Shown: positions 1 to 6,114, counted from the stretch's first letter. The stretch: DNA of 11,317 bases from an uncultured Oscillospiraceae bacterium (GCA_900540595.1 UQGL01000051.1:1-11317), one strand, 5' to 3'. Translations and numbers: made by a program. Notes: a model not told the origin generated them from the letters alone.

Positions 1-82
1 TGCCGCACCTCGCTCGCCGTATCGGCACTTAGAATTATGCGGTATTGCCCTATATCTGACAAAATGTAAAGGAGCCCTGCCC

Positions 83-541
83 ATGAAATGGCTTGCCGTT
101 GACTATGGCGATTCCCGCACCGGGCTTGCCGGGTGCGATGCCGGGGAGACGATCACCTCCCCCATCACGCCGCAGATCGAAGAGAAAAGCATGAACAAGG
201 TTGCCGCCGCTGTGACGGAGGCCTTTGCCGCCCGCGGGGCGGAGGGGCTTGTCTGCGGCCTGCCAAAAAACATGGACGGCACCGAGGGCAGCCGTGCCAG
301 CAAGAGCCGCCGTTTTGCCCAGCGCCTTGCCAACACCGCAGGTGTGCCCGTTGTGATGTGGGATGAGCGCCGCACTACCGTCTCTGCCGCTGCTATTCTG
401 GCCGATAACGATACCTTCGGCGCCAAGCGCAAGGAGCGGCTGGACTCGGTGTCCGCTGCCGTCATTCTGGAGAGCTTTCTGAACTGGCGCGCCCATCACC
501 CCGGCGAGGAACCGCCGGAGCTGGTCCGCCCCGAGCAATAA
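83..541 (+). CDS. ruvX: RuvX/YqgF family Holliday junction resolvase-like nuclease
   Basis: This 152-aa protein belongs to the YqgF/RuvX family, RNase H-fold nucleases linked to Holliday junction resolution and, in E. coli, to 16S rRNA 5' end maturation. Seen in the sequence: the N-terminal strand with VDYGD and the conserved Asp at residue 7, the family signature GLPKNMDGTEG at residues 59-69, DERRTT at 94-99, and the C-terminal acidic helix with D121 before SVSAAVIL. The length is typical. The ATG at 83 follows AAAGGAG at a good distance. The stop is 15 nt before uppS, so the two are probably co-transcribed. In Bacillus, ruvX (yrrK) sits next to the DUF1292 gene yrzB, and a DUF1292 gene lies about 2 kb downstream here, which supports the assignment. 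An upstream reading frame ends at 67-69, just before the ribosome site, but its gene cannot be identified. Confidence 0.95.
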   Translation: MKWLAVDYGDSRTGLAGCDAGETITSPITPQIEEKSMNKVAAAVTEAFAARGAEGLVCGLPKNMDGTEGSRASKSRRFAQRLANTAGVPVVMWDERRTTVSAAAILADNDTFGAKRKERLDSVSAAVILESFLNWRAHHPGEEPPELVRPEQ

Positions 542-556
542 AAAAGGAGAACTGTT

Positions 557-1282
557 ATGCCGAATCCAGCTGAACCCCGCTTTCCTACCCATGTAGCCAT
601 CATCGTGGACGGTAACCGCCGCTGGGCCAAGCAGCGCCTGCTGCCCGTCAGCATGGGCCACAAGGCCGGCTTTGACCGCCTGCGTGAAATCACCCGCTAT
701 GCCGTCGGTGACCGCGGCGTCTTTGTGCTTTCGCTCTATGTTTTCTCCACCGAGAATTTCAGCCGCGATGCCAAGGAAGTCGGCTATCTGATGGACCTGT
801 TTGCCAACAACTTCCGCACCATTGCCGATGAGATGAACGAGCGCGGCTGCAAGGTGCTGTTCAGCGGCCGCCGCGAGGGGCTGCAGCAGCGCGTGCTGGA
901 CGCTATGGATTATATGATGGACCTGACGAAGGACAACGAAAAGGGTATCGTCAACTTCTGCCTGAACTACGGCAGCCATGCCGAGCTGACCGATGCCACC
1001 CGTGCGATTGCCGCCGAGGTCAAGGCCGGTGCGCTGCAGCCCGAGGAAATCGATGAGAAAACCATCGAGAAGCATCTCTACCGCGACCTGCCCCCGGTGG
1101 ATCTGATGATCCGCACCAGCGGCGAGGAGCGGCTGTCCAACTTCCTGCTGTGGCAGTGCGCCTATGCGGAGTTCTACTTTACCGATACCCTTTTCCCCGA
1201 CTTTACCAAGGAGTGCTTTGACAAGGCACTGGCCGAGTATGCCCGCCGCGACAGACGCATGGGCGGAAACACAAAGAAATAA
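557..1282 (+). CDS. uppS: Isoprenyl transferase (undecaprenyl diphosphate synthase)
   Basis: This is a cis-prenyltransferase that elongates farnesyl diphosphate with isopentenyl diphosphate to make the C55 lipid carrier for peptidoglycan and other wall polymers. It acts in the cytoplasm at the membrane surface. The 241 aa contain the family blocks in order: HVAIIVDGN with the catalytic Asp at D18, GHKAG at 34-38, FSTENFSR at 63-70, LNYGS at 136-140, and RTSGE (186-190) with SNFLLWQ (194-200), which bind the second substrate. DGNRRWA replaces the more common DGNGRWA, a variant I recall in actinobacterial enzymes. AAAAAGGAG precedes the ATG at 557. The gene follows ruvX closely; the cdsA and dxr genes that often follow uppS are absent here. 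Long or short product length cannot be told from sequence alone. Confidence 0.95.
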   Translation: MPNPAEPRFPTHVAIIVDGNRRWAKQRLLPVSMGHKAGFDRLREITRYAVGDRGVFVLSLYVFSTENFSRDAKEVGYLMDLFANNFRTIADEMNERGCKVLFSGRREGLQQRVLDAMDYMMDLTKDNEKGIVNFCLNYGSHAELTDATRAIAAEVKAGALQPEEIDEKTIEKHLYRDLPPVDLMIRTSGEERLSNFLLWQCAYAEFYFTDTLFPDFTKECFDKALAEYARRDRRMGGNTKK

Positions 1283-1286
1283 ACCT

Positions 1287-1504
1287 CAAAAGCCTTCCCC
1301 CTCTTGGGGGAAGGTGGCCGAGGCCCCGCCCGAGGCCAGATGAGGGGCAAGTTTGCCGCGGCAGGCTGTCAGCAGGCGACTCCGGTAAACTCTGCCCTCA
1401 TCAGTCACCTTCGGTGACAGCTTCAGTCTCCGCGCTAAGAGCCGCCTTCGGCGGTTGCGCTCCGACACGCGCCTGCGGGCGCAGCCCCTCGGGGGAAGCC
1501 TTTG
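1287..1504. repeat. MITE-like intergenic repeat with terminal and nested inverted repeats
   Basis: A 218-bp non-coding unit begins directly after uppS. Its ends are imperfect inverted repeats: CAAAAGCCTTCCCCC at 1287-1301 against GGGGGAAGCCTTTG at 1491-1504. Inside are a perfect 9-bp hairpin (1293-1301/1306-1314, loop TCTT), an imperfect 19-bp inverted pair beginning GATGAGGG (1339-1357/1384-1402), and a short GTCACC-TTC-GGTGAC hairpin (1404-1418). No coding potential is evident. From memory, sequences with these ends are abundant between genes in Faecalibacterium and Gemmiger relatives; that recall is not checked. The first hairpin could also end or stabilise the uppS mRNA. Confidence 0.7.
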
Positions 1505-1521
1505 AAAATAGCATAATAGAC

Positions 1522-1574
1522 AACCCGCCCCCGCAAAGTTTGGCAGTTTTGCCAACGCTCTGCGGGGGCGGGTT
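1522..1574. terminator. Bidirectional terminator between uppS and the cyclophilin gene
   Basis: Perfect 14-bp arms AACCCGCCCCCGCA (1522-1535) and TGCGGGGGCGGGTT (1561-1574) enclose an inner TTGGC/GCCAA stem. It lies between two convergent genes, 18 nt beyond the cyclophilin stop. The T tracts are short on both sides, so part of its effect may be mRNA 3' end protection. Confidence 0.75.
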
Positions 1575-1591
1575 TGCATATACTGTTGGTA

Positions 1592-2368
1592 TCAGCCTAC
1601 CGTATCAAGGCCGTTGTCCGCCTCGGCTGTGTAGGTCGTGATCGTTACATGGTTGATCGTGATGGCGGCTTCCTCAGTGGGGCGGAAGGTGTCGTTTCCG
1701 TCATCATCCTTCACCGTGTCAACGCAGGCCATGGCGTCCACGACCTCCATGCCCGCATATACCTGACCGAACACCGTGTCGGTGTTGTCGAGATACGGTA
1801 AGCCGCCCACGGCGGCGTAGGCCGCGACCTGCGCGTCGGTGTAGCCGTTGGCAGTCAGCTCGGCCTGCAGATCGCTGCTGCTCACACTGTCCGGCAGGGC
1901 GGTCACGAAATAAAACTGACTGTTGCCGCCGGTCGCATCGCCGCCCGCTGCAAACGCAGCGCAGAGCGCCCCGGCGTAGTGCTTCAGGCCCGCGTCAGCC
2001 TCCAGCGGGTAGGGGTTATTGCTCCAGATCGTGGAGCCGCCCGTGCCGGTGCCGGTAGCATCGCCGCCCTGCACGGCAAAGCCGTACTCGCTGCGCCAGA
2101 TCGTTGTGTTATCGTAGTATCCGCTGCGGGCCAGCCCCACAAAGTTGTAAACGGCCATCGGTGCGGCATCAGGGTAAAGCACGGCGCGCACCTCGCCCAG
2201 GGAGGTATCAAAAATGGCGATGATATCGCCGCTGGCGGGCGCGGTGAATTGCCGCTCACTGCTGACGAAATCAGCCGGACGGGTGGGCGGGGTCTTTTTT
2301 TCGCCGCTGCTGCAGGCACACAGCAGGGCCAGCGCCAGCGCGGGCAGCAGACAGAGTTTTTTGTGCAT
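1592..2368 (-). CDS. Cyclophilin-type peptidyl-prolyl isomerase lipoprotein
   Basis: This 258-aa protein is predicted to catalyse proline cis-trans isomerisation outside the membrane, helping secreted proteins fold. The ATG at 2368 was chosen because it has GGAGG 8 nt upstream and is followed by a lipoprotein signal peptide: MHKK, a hydrophobic run, then the lipobox LCAC with C19 as the likely lipidated residue. A low-complexity linker leads to the cyclophilin domain from about residue 48. Seen there are a DTSLGEV strand, the APMAVYNFVGLA helix, FAVQGGD at 97-103 and SQFYF at 140-144. The domain contains insertions (the TGTGTGG loop and an extended helix near 170-185) seen in Gram-positive secreted cyclophilins. 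Transcription is convergent with uppS and divergent from the DUF1292 gene. The longer frame to 2497 would bury the signal peptide and is unlikely. Confidence 0.92.
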   Translation of the reverse strand: MHKKLCLLPALALALLCACSSGEKKTPPTRPADFVSSERQFTAPASGDIIAIFDTSLGEVRAVLYPDAAPMAVYNFVGLARSGYYDNTTIWRSEYGFAVQGGDATGTGTGGSTIWSNNPYPLEADAGLKHYAGALCAAFAAGGDATGGNSQFYFVTALPDSVSSSDLQAELTANGYTDAQVAAYAAVGGLPYLDNTDTVFGQVYAGMEVVDAMACVDTVKDDDGNDTFRPTEEAAITINHVTITTYTAEADNGLDTVG

Positions 2369-2401
2369 GGCGGCAACCTCCGTAAAAATCCAATTAAAGC
2401 T

Positions 2402-2430
2402 ATTATACCACAGAACTTCCCGCTTGAACA
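2402..2430 (-). promoter_or_regulatory. Candidate promoter for the cyclophilin gene
   Basis: The minus strand has a perfect TATAAT at 2407-2402, 33 nt upstream of the start codon. A poor -35 (TGTTCA) lies 17 nt further upstream. The -10 is convincing; the -35 is not. Confidence 0.5.
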
Positions 2431-2433
2431 CCC

Positions 2434-2462
2434 TTGACGTTTGAAGAAAAAAAGGGTACACT
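2434..2462 (+). promoter_or_regulatory. Promoter of the DUF1292 gene
   Basis: TTGACG at 2434-2439 and TACACT at 2457-2462 are separated by exactly 17 nt, 37 nt before the start codon. It is back to back with the cyclophilin promoter, and the two cores are only a few bases apart. Confidence 0.65.
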
Positions 2463-2499
2463 ATAAGCATCAAATACGAACGACCACAGGAGGTCACTT

Positions 2500-2826
2500 A
2501 TGTCTGACGAACTGAGCCCGGAAATGCTGGAAGAAGCTGCCCCCGATCTGCTGACGCTGGAGGATGAGGACGGCAAGGAGGTCACCTTTGAGGTGATCGA
2601 CGCTACCGAGGTCAACGGCACCCGTTATCTGGCTGTTATCCCCTATCAGGAGGATCCCGAGAGCCTGCAGGAGGATGCTGAGCTGATCCTGATGCGCATC
2701 GGCACCGATGATGAGGGCGAGTATATGGACATCGTGGACGATGATGAGGAACTGATCACCGTCGGCAAGGTGTTCGAGGAGCGCCTGCGCGCCATGTACG
2801 ACATCGACGATTCTGAATTGCAGTAA
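2500..2826 (+). CDS. DUF1292 family protein (YrzB-like)
   Basis: This 108-aa, strongly acidic protein has unknown function. The pattern ending LLTLEDEDGKEVTFEVID, followed by GTRYLAVIPY and then a stretch of Asp/Glu around an ILMRIG strand, is what I recognise as DUF1292, the family of B. subtilis YrzB. The family is small, soluble and widespread in Firmicutes, often beside ruvX and alaS. Here it is near ruvX but in its own transcription unit with its own promoter. The ATG at 2500 follows AGGAGGT. No membrane segment or signal is seen. An acidic C-terminal part (DDEGEYMDIVDDDEEL) dominates the charge. Family assignment is fairly confident; the role is not known. Confidence 0.85.
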   Translation: MSDELSPEMLEEAAPDLLTLEDEDGKEVTFEVIDATEVNGTRYLAVIPYQEDPESLQEDAELILMRIGTDDEGEYMDIVDDDEELITVGKVFEERLRAMYDIDDSELQ

Positions 2827-2844
2827 AAGGCCGAACGGCTTTTT
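2827..2844 (+). terminator. Weak intrinsic terminator after the DUF1292 gene
   Basis: AAGGCC, loop GAAC, then GGCTTT pair (with one G-T) right behind the stop codon and run into TTTTT ending at 2844. The stem is short, so readthrough into the structured RNA region beyond is possible. Confidence 0.5.
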
Positions 2845-2846
2845 CA

Positions 2847-3033
2847 CCCTGCGCGGTTCGATTTGTTGCGGCCTTATAGAATCCTACTAATCAAATTTTG
2901 GGAACCCGGGTCGAGAACCGGATTGCAGACCTCCCGCTTCGGCGGAAGAAGGGAGCATGAACGCTCTTGTAGGGTACCCACCTGCCTGTACCGGTAGGTT
3001 TTGATTGGTTGCAGACGGCTGTGCGGGGTTTTT
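2847..3033 (+). ncRNA. Candidate structured non-coding RNA, about 187 nt (possibly 6S-like)
   Basis: The stretch between the DUF1292 gene and the next gene lacks a plausible ORF but has strong nested pairing. The outer stem pairs 2847-2858 (CCCTGCGCGGTT) with 3017-3028 in 12 base pairs including G-U pairs, and T5 follows at 3029-3033, as for an RNA ending in its own terminator. A second stem pairs CTAATCAAA (2888-2896) with TTTGATTGG. Smaller hairpins lie inside: CCGC-TTC-GGCGG near 2936, GAGC-ATGAAC-GCTC near 2957, and ACCTGCC-TGTACC-GGTAGGT near 2982. Length and a long rod closed by its ends resemble 6S RNA (ssrS), but I cannot match conserved 6S sequence. No promoter was convincingly found, so it could also be a processed 3' UTR or a leader of the following gene. 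I saw no signature of SRP RNA, tmRNA, RNase P, a T-box or the common riboswitches. Confidence 0.45.
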
Positions 3034-3043
3034 AGAGAACTAT

Positions 3044-3072
3044 CCCGGGCAGGACTTCCTGTCCGGGTTTTT
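3044..3072 (+). terminator. Strong intrinsic terminator
   Basis: A 10-bp stem (CCCGGGCAGG at 3044-3053 with CCTGTCCGGG at 3058-3067, one G-U pair) has a four-base loop and is followed by TTTTT. It ends transcripts coming from the RNA region, so the next gene probably has its own start of transcription or depends on readthrough. Confidence 0.85.
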
Positions 3073-3101
3073 GAGTTATGATTTTTTGAGGAAAGGGGTG
3101 C

Positions 3102-3866
3102 TTGGCCGTGGCGGAGCGGATCTGCGTTGGGGACAGACTCCCCTTCTTTTTGTATGACACGCCCTACAGCGCCCACAATCGCTTCCGTGATCTGCTGCAG
3201 GCCAGCGCCCCGCTGGTGGTGGTCTTTATGGCGAACTTCGGCCATCCCATCACGCGCACCTTTGCAAGCCGCTATGCCGACACCTACACCGCACTGCATG
3301 ACGGCGGCTTTGCGCTGGTGGTTCGCTCGCGCGCGGACAAGCTGTCGCGCAGCATCGGGCCGGACACGCTGCCCTATCCCCTGCTCTGCGATGCAGCGGG
3401 CGTGCTGTATGAGCATCTCGCCATACCCACAAGCAAAAGCACGCTGATGAGCTATTCGCTGGAGGGGTGGCGCATCCTGCGGGAGGCCAAAAAGCAGGGC
3501 TACCAGCCGGTAAAGGGCGCTGAACAGCAGCTGCCGCTGACGCTGATTTTGGACCGGGACGGCACCGTACTGTTCTGTCATTACGGCGCGAGCCTGACCG
3601 ATGTGCCCGAGGACTGCGCAGCCATCCAGAGCCTTCTTGAGGAGCTGGAGCTGACGCCCGATTACGAGAAGGCCGGTATGCCGTCCTATGCCGAGCCGGA
3701 GGCTGCTATGGCCGCAGAAAGCCGCCCCCGCGCCCATCATGGCCGCCGCGCGCCCGAGGATACCGGCGGGTTCCAGCCTGTGCGGCAGATTCGGGAATAT
3801 ACTGTGCCGGATCTTGAAAAAACCTCGATGTTCGGGCTGTTTGATGACCCTTATGATGAAAATTGA
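3102..3866 (+). CDS. Peroxiredoxin-like (AhpC/TSA fold) protein without the peroxidatic cysteine
   Basis: The 254-aa product has a thioredoxin-fold AhpC/TSA-type domain over about residues 5-180. It starts with GDRLPFFLYDTP, then the strand LVVVFMANFG, PYPLLCDAAGVLYE near 91-104, which resembles peroxiredoxins, and PLTLILDRDGTVLFCHYG near 145-162. Where a peroxiredoxin has its reactive Cys after this strand, the sequence reads ANFGHPITR, so residue 48 is His. Cysteines remain at 8, 96, 159 and 172, none in the peroxidatic place. The tail from about 185 to 254 is low-complexity and charged. Peroxidase activity is doubtful; a binding, chaperone or regulatory role is possible. The TTG at 3102 is preceded by GAGGAAAGGGG; a GTG at 3108 is an equally reasonable start. 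It is the only gene in its unit and converges with cutC. Confidence 0.75.
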   Translation: MAVAERICVGDRLPFFLYDTPYSAHNRFRDLLQASAPLVVVFMANFGHPITRTFASRYADTYTALHDGGFALVVRSRADKLSRSIGPDTLPYPLLCDAAGVLYEHLAIPTSKSTLMSYSLEGWRILREAKKQGYQPVKGAEQQLPLTLILDRDGTVLFCHYGASLTDVPEDCAAIQSLLEELELTPDYEKAGMPSYAEPEAAMAAESRPRAHHGRRAPEDTGGFQPVRQIREYTVPDLEKTSMFGLFDDPYDEN

Positions 3867-3904
3867 AACCCGCCTGCTGATAAAAAAATCGGCAGGCGGG
3901 TTTT
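3866..3904 (+). terminator. Intrinsic terminator of the peroxiredoxin-like gene
   Basis: The stem AAACCCGCCTGC (3866-3877) with GCAGGCGGGTTT is prolonged by CTGAT/ATCGG to about 17 bp, with an A6 loop and TTTT at 3901-3904. It begins on the last base of the stop codon. Confidence 0.9.
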
Positions 3905-3923
3905 GCTTCTTGCTTTAATGCAG

Positions 3924-3944
3924 GGGCGGATTCTATATCCGCCC
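3924..3944 (-). terminator. Hairpin behind cutC
   Basis: GGGCGGAT (3924-3931) pairs with ATCCGCCC (3937-3944) around a five-base loop, just past the cutC stop. No T tract follows on the minus strand, so it is a weak terminator or an mRNA end stabiliser. The stronger hairpin at 3866-3904 may also stop this transcript. Confidence 0.5.
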
Positions 3945-3947
3945 GCG

Positions 3948-4694
3948 TCACCGCATCAGCGCATCCTTCGCCGCCCTCACAGCCTCGGCATCGGTCTGCT
4001 GGATGTGCCACTCGTCCAGTCCGGGCAGGCCCATGGGAACGCCCTCCCGCCGGAAGGTCATGCCGCTGTCGAGCAGCTTTTTACAGCTGGCGTGGAAGGC
4101 CCGCGCCCCGGGCAGCGCAGCGCGCAGCTCGTCAATGACGGCGGCGCTGACCCCTGCGCCGATGAGGATCTCGGGGCCGTTCAGCGTATCCCGCAGGCGC
4201 AGCAGCGCGGCCAGCTGGGCTGTGCCCTTGCGGCAGCTCTCGGCCCCGCCGCTTGTCAGCACGGTGTCGATGCCCAGTGCGGCGGCAGCGCGGTAGGTGC
4301 CGCACAGATCGCGGGAGACATCTATACAGCGGTGCAGGGTGACGGGGGCGCCGCCGCAGGCGTCCAGCAGAGCGCGCATGGCGGGCAGATCAAGATCCCC
4401 CGCCGGTGTCAGGGCGCCAATGACAAAGCCGTCCGCCCCGGCGGCGCGCAGCGCCGTGATCTGGCGGCAGAGCAGGTCGATCTCCTCCTGTGTGTAGAGA
4501 AAATCCCCCGCACGCGGCCGCATCAGGCAGCGCACAGGCAGGCTGATCTCCGCCTTGATCTGGCGCAGCAGATCGGCATAGGGCGTCAGACCACCCACGG
4601 CCAGCGCGCTGCAAAGCTCCAGTCGGTCTGCCCCGCCCTGCCCGGCAGCGCGGGCGGAGGCGAGACTGTCCACGCAGACTTCCAACAATTTCAT
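3948..4694 (-). CDS. cutC: CutC family protein (copper homeostasis-associated TIM barrel)
   Basis: This 248-aa protein is a full-length CutC, a cytoplasmic TIM-barrel protein historically tied to copper tolerance. The metal role is disputed and no enzyme activity is firmly established. Motifs in order: LLEVCVDS at 3-10, GGADRLELC at 20-28, GGLTP at 34-38, RPRAGDF at 59-65, GADGFVIG near 86-93, VTLHRCID at 118-125 and TVLTSGG at 144-150, with FHASCKK near 203 matching the family's FH-S segment. The ATG at 4694 was preferred because AAGGAT lies 9 nt upstream; a GTG at 4703 would abut that site. It is a single-gene unit with its own promoter. Confidence 0.93.
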   Translation of the reverse strand: MKLLEVCVDSLASARAAGQGGADRLELCSALAVGGLTPYADLLRQIKAEISLPVRCLMRPRAGDFLYTQEEIDLLCRQITALRAAGADGFVIGALTPAGDLDLPAMRALLDACGGAPVTLHRCIDVSRDLCGTYRAAAALGIDTVLTSGGAESCRKGTAQLAALLRLRDTLNGPEILIGAGVSAAVIDELRAALPGARAFHASCKKLLDSGMTFRREGVPMGLPGLDEWHIQQTDAEAVRAAKDALMR

Positions 4695-4723
4695 GCAGGT
4701 CACATCCTTGGTTCGTTTTCCTC

Positions 4724-4752
4724 ATTGTAGCATAGAGCCTTCTTTGCAGCAA
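4724..4752 (-). promoter_or_regulatory. cutC promoter
   Basis: On the minus strand TTGCTG (4752-4747) and TACAAT (4729-4724) are exactly 17 nt apart, about 29 nt upstream of the start codon. The -35 hexamer lies inside the downstream arm of the terminator at 4746-4788, so the end of the upstream unit and the start of this one share sequence. Confidence 0.75.
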
Positions 4753-4788
4753 GCCCCGCACGGCCAAAAAGCGTGCGGGGCTTGCTGC
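4746..4788 (-). terminator. Terminator hairpin of the small membrane protein gene
   Basis: A perfect 17-bp inverted repeat (4746-4762 and 4772-4788, beginning GCAGCAAGCCCCGCACG) encloses a 9-base loop. It follows the minus-strand gene ending at 4827. No T run follows on the minus strand, so it is not a classical Rho-independent signal, though very stable. Confidence 0.7.
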
Positions 4789-4826
4789 AGTTATATGTAT
4801 CACAACGAATAGGAGTAGGCGTGTTG

Positions 4827-5096
4827 TCAGGCGGCGTGCCCGCCGCGCACGACCTGCAGCTGAACGGCAGGCCGCTTGTGTGTTGCAGGCAGAACAGCCT
4901 CGGCGGTACGGGACGGGGCACCCAGCAGAATACCGCATACGGCGTTCAGCAGCACAACGGACGCAAAAAGGCCCAGCAGCGCAGCCCAAAGCGGCATGGA
5001 GCCGGCAGCGGCCGCGCTTACCATCGCACCGGCCAGCAGGATGGCTGTGGTTGCAATCAGTCTGCAAAGCTTGTGTTTGATGAGTTCCCAGTTCAT
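4827..5096 (-). CDS. Small two-helix membrane protein, unknown function
   Basis: This 89-aa protein matches no family I recognise. After a short basic amphipathic start (MNWELIKHKLCR) come two hydrophobic stretches, about residues 12-31 and 33-55, split by GSMP. This is typical of a hairpin membrane protein. The C-terminal 30 residues are soluble and basic (THKRP, VVRGGHAA). The ATG at 5096 is supported by AGGAGGT with ideal spacing; the frame extends further upstream but without a ribosome site. It is transcribed divergently from a LexA-like repressor from a near-consensus promoter, which suggests it is controlled by that repressor. In B. subtilis, lexA has a divergent neighbour, yneA, coding for a small membrane-anchored division inhibitor; the layout is similar but no sequence similarity is claimed. 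Confidence 0.75.
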   Translation of the reverse strand: MNWELIKHKLCRLIATTAILLAGAMVSAAAAGSMPLWAALLGLFASVVLLNAVCGILLGAPSRTAEAVLPATHKRPAVQLQVVRGGHAA

Positions 5097-5180
5097 ACCG
5101 ATACCTCCTGATGGGGCTGCCCCGCAAAGGCTGCCCCGCCGCAAATAACAACGGATGAATGTGATCCGCTTGATGAGACT

Positions 5181-5209
5181 ACTATAATACATCTATCGGT
5201 TGTTGTCAA
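5181..5209 (-). promoter_or_regulatory. Strong promoter of the small membrane protein gene
   Basis: The minus strand has consensus TTGACA (5209-5204) and TATAGT (5186-5181) with a 17-nt spacer. The -35 overlaps a GTTGTTGTC segment resembling the half-sites noted at 5218-5244. A promoter this strong beside a repressor gene suggests it is normally held off. Confidence 0.8.
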
Positions 5210-5217
5210 GATAAAAT

Positions 5218-5244
5218 TACAACTTATTTTTGAAAAAAGTTGCG
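5218..5244. promoter_or_regulatory. Candidate operator of the LexA-like repressor
   Basis: TACAACT (5218-5224) and AGTTG (5238-5242) form an inverted repeat in the middle of the divergent promoter region; exact arms are CAACTT and AAGTTG with 11 bases between. The same half-site, AGTTGTA, occurs at 5271-5277 across the repressor's -10 box. Recurrence of the half-site is visible; binding is inferred. Confidence 0.45.
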
Positions 5245-5252
5245 AAAACCTC

Positions 5253-5281
5253 TTTACAAAAACAATGGGTAGTTGTATAAT
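5253..5281 (+). promoter_or_regulatory. Promoter of the LexA-like repressor gene
   Basis: TTTACA (5253-5258) and a perfect TATAAT (5276-5281) are 17 nt apart. AGTTGTA at 5271-5277 overlaps the -10, consistent with autorepression. The leader to the start codon is about 57 nt. Confidence 0.8.
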
Positions 5282-5345
5282 GGGATTAATGAAATGGGAT
5301 TTCCACAAGATACAGCTTTATCCTATTGAAAAAGGAGTTTTCCCG

Positions 5346-5975
5346 ATGTTTGCAGAGCGCTTGAAAGAGGCCCGCAAGGCCAAACGATACAGCCAGGCGG
5401 AGGTCTCCCGAATGCTGGGAGTGACGCAGCAGGCTGTCGGTAAGTGGGAGACGGGGCGTTCCACCCCAGATCCGCAGACCGTGGCACGCTTGGCTGAAAT
5501 CCTCGACACCCCTGCCGATGTCCTGCTGGGGCTGCGCAAGGAGCCGGACGCATCCTCCGCTGTGGGCCGCAATGCGTTCAGCCGTTATACCGAGTCTCAG
5601 GTTCCGGTTGTTGGCACGGTGCGCGCCGGGTACGGTGCGCTGGCCTTTGAGGAGGACTACGGTAAGGAATACGCCTGCGTCAAGGACCCGGAGAACTATT
5701 TCTTTCTGGTTGTAAAGGGCGACAGCATGGAGCCGCGCATTTCCGATGGCGATCTTGCGCTTGTCCACCGCCAGAATACGCTCGACAATGGCGACCTTGG
5801 TGTGCTGGTCTACGGCTCAGACGGCGAAGGTACGCTGAAAAAGTACATCCAGCGCGGCAACTCGGTCGTGCTGCACCCCTTTAACCCGGCCTATGAGGAA
5901 ATGGTCATCAAGGGGGAGGAGCTGGATCACCTTTACATCGCAGGCAAGGTCGTGGAGACCAAGGCCAAGTGGTGA
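5346..5975 (+). CDS. XRE-type LexA-like repressor with S24 self-cleaving domain
   Basis: This 209-aa repressor has an N-terminal XRE helix-turn-helix (about residues 4-62; SQAEVSRMLGVTQQAVGKWE is the core) and a C-terminal S24/LexA peptidase-like domain. The latter shows a cleavage-site AG pair at residues 94-95 in GTVRAGYG, the nucleophile Ser127 in KGDSMEP, and the general-base Lys165 in GTLKKY. Spacings match LexA and phage CI-type repressors, so RecA-stimulated self-cleavage after DNA damage is expected. It differs from classical LexA, whose DNA-binding part is a winged helix. The ATG at 5346 follows AAAAAGGAG; longer frames lack a ribosome site. Its neighbourhood suggests it controls itself and the divergent membrane protein. 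No phage genes adjoin it, so a resident chromosomal role is more likely than a prophage repressor. Confidence 0.88.
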   Translation: MFAERLKEARKAKRYSQAEVSRMLGVTQQAVGKWETGRSTPDPQTVARLAEILDTPADVLLGLRKEPDASSAVGRNAFSRYTESQVPVVGTVRAGYGALAFEEDYGKEYACVKDPENYFFLVVKGDSMEPRISDGDLALVHRQNTLDNGDLGVLVYGSDGEGTLKKYIQRGNSVVLHPFNPAYEEMVIKGEELDHLYIAGKVVETKAKW

Positions 5976-6064
5976 TTTCTCTCTCCGTATCTATATTGTA
6001 GCATAAGCAGAGTCCCATAGTCCGGACTTTGAACGGCAAAACAGAAGTATCTTTTAAAAATGCT

Positions 6065-6114
6065 GCCCGCGGCACACCCTGCTAAGCAAGGATATGCGGC
6101 GGGCTGTATTTTTT
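6065..6114 (+). terminator. Terminator-like hairpin in front of the radical SAM gene
   Basis: GCCCGCGGCA (6065-6074) pairs with TGCGGCGGGC (6095-6104) with one mismatch, with further TGCT/AGCA pairing inside, and TATTTTTT follows at 6107-6114. It lies 28 nt before the radical SAM start codon. It may end the repressor transcript, or serve as an attenuator if transcription of the radical SAM gene begins further upstream; I found no clear promoter between it and the gene. Confidence 0.65.

Noticed and set aside
50..1075. Long minus-strand open frame across ruvX and uppS
   Set aside because: It lies opposite two unmistakable genes, its composition is that of a shadow frame, and no family resemblance is seen.
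1979..2437. Plus-strand frame opposite the cyclophilin gene
   Set aside because: The opposite strand has lipobox and cyclophilin motifs; this one is a mirror frame.
2887..3033. Riboswitch or T-box in the structured region
   Set aside because: Short matches to the c-di-GMP (CCGGTAGGT) and T-box motifs were considered, but the required core motifs are missing and the terminator precedes no sensible target gene.
2874..3740. 288-codon minus-strand frame over the ncRNA region and peroxiredoxin-like gene
   Set aside because: It is antisense to a gene with recognisable fold motifs and would include the terminator and RNA stems; no ribosome site.
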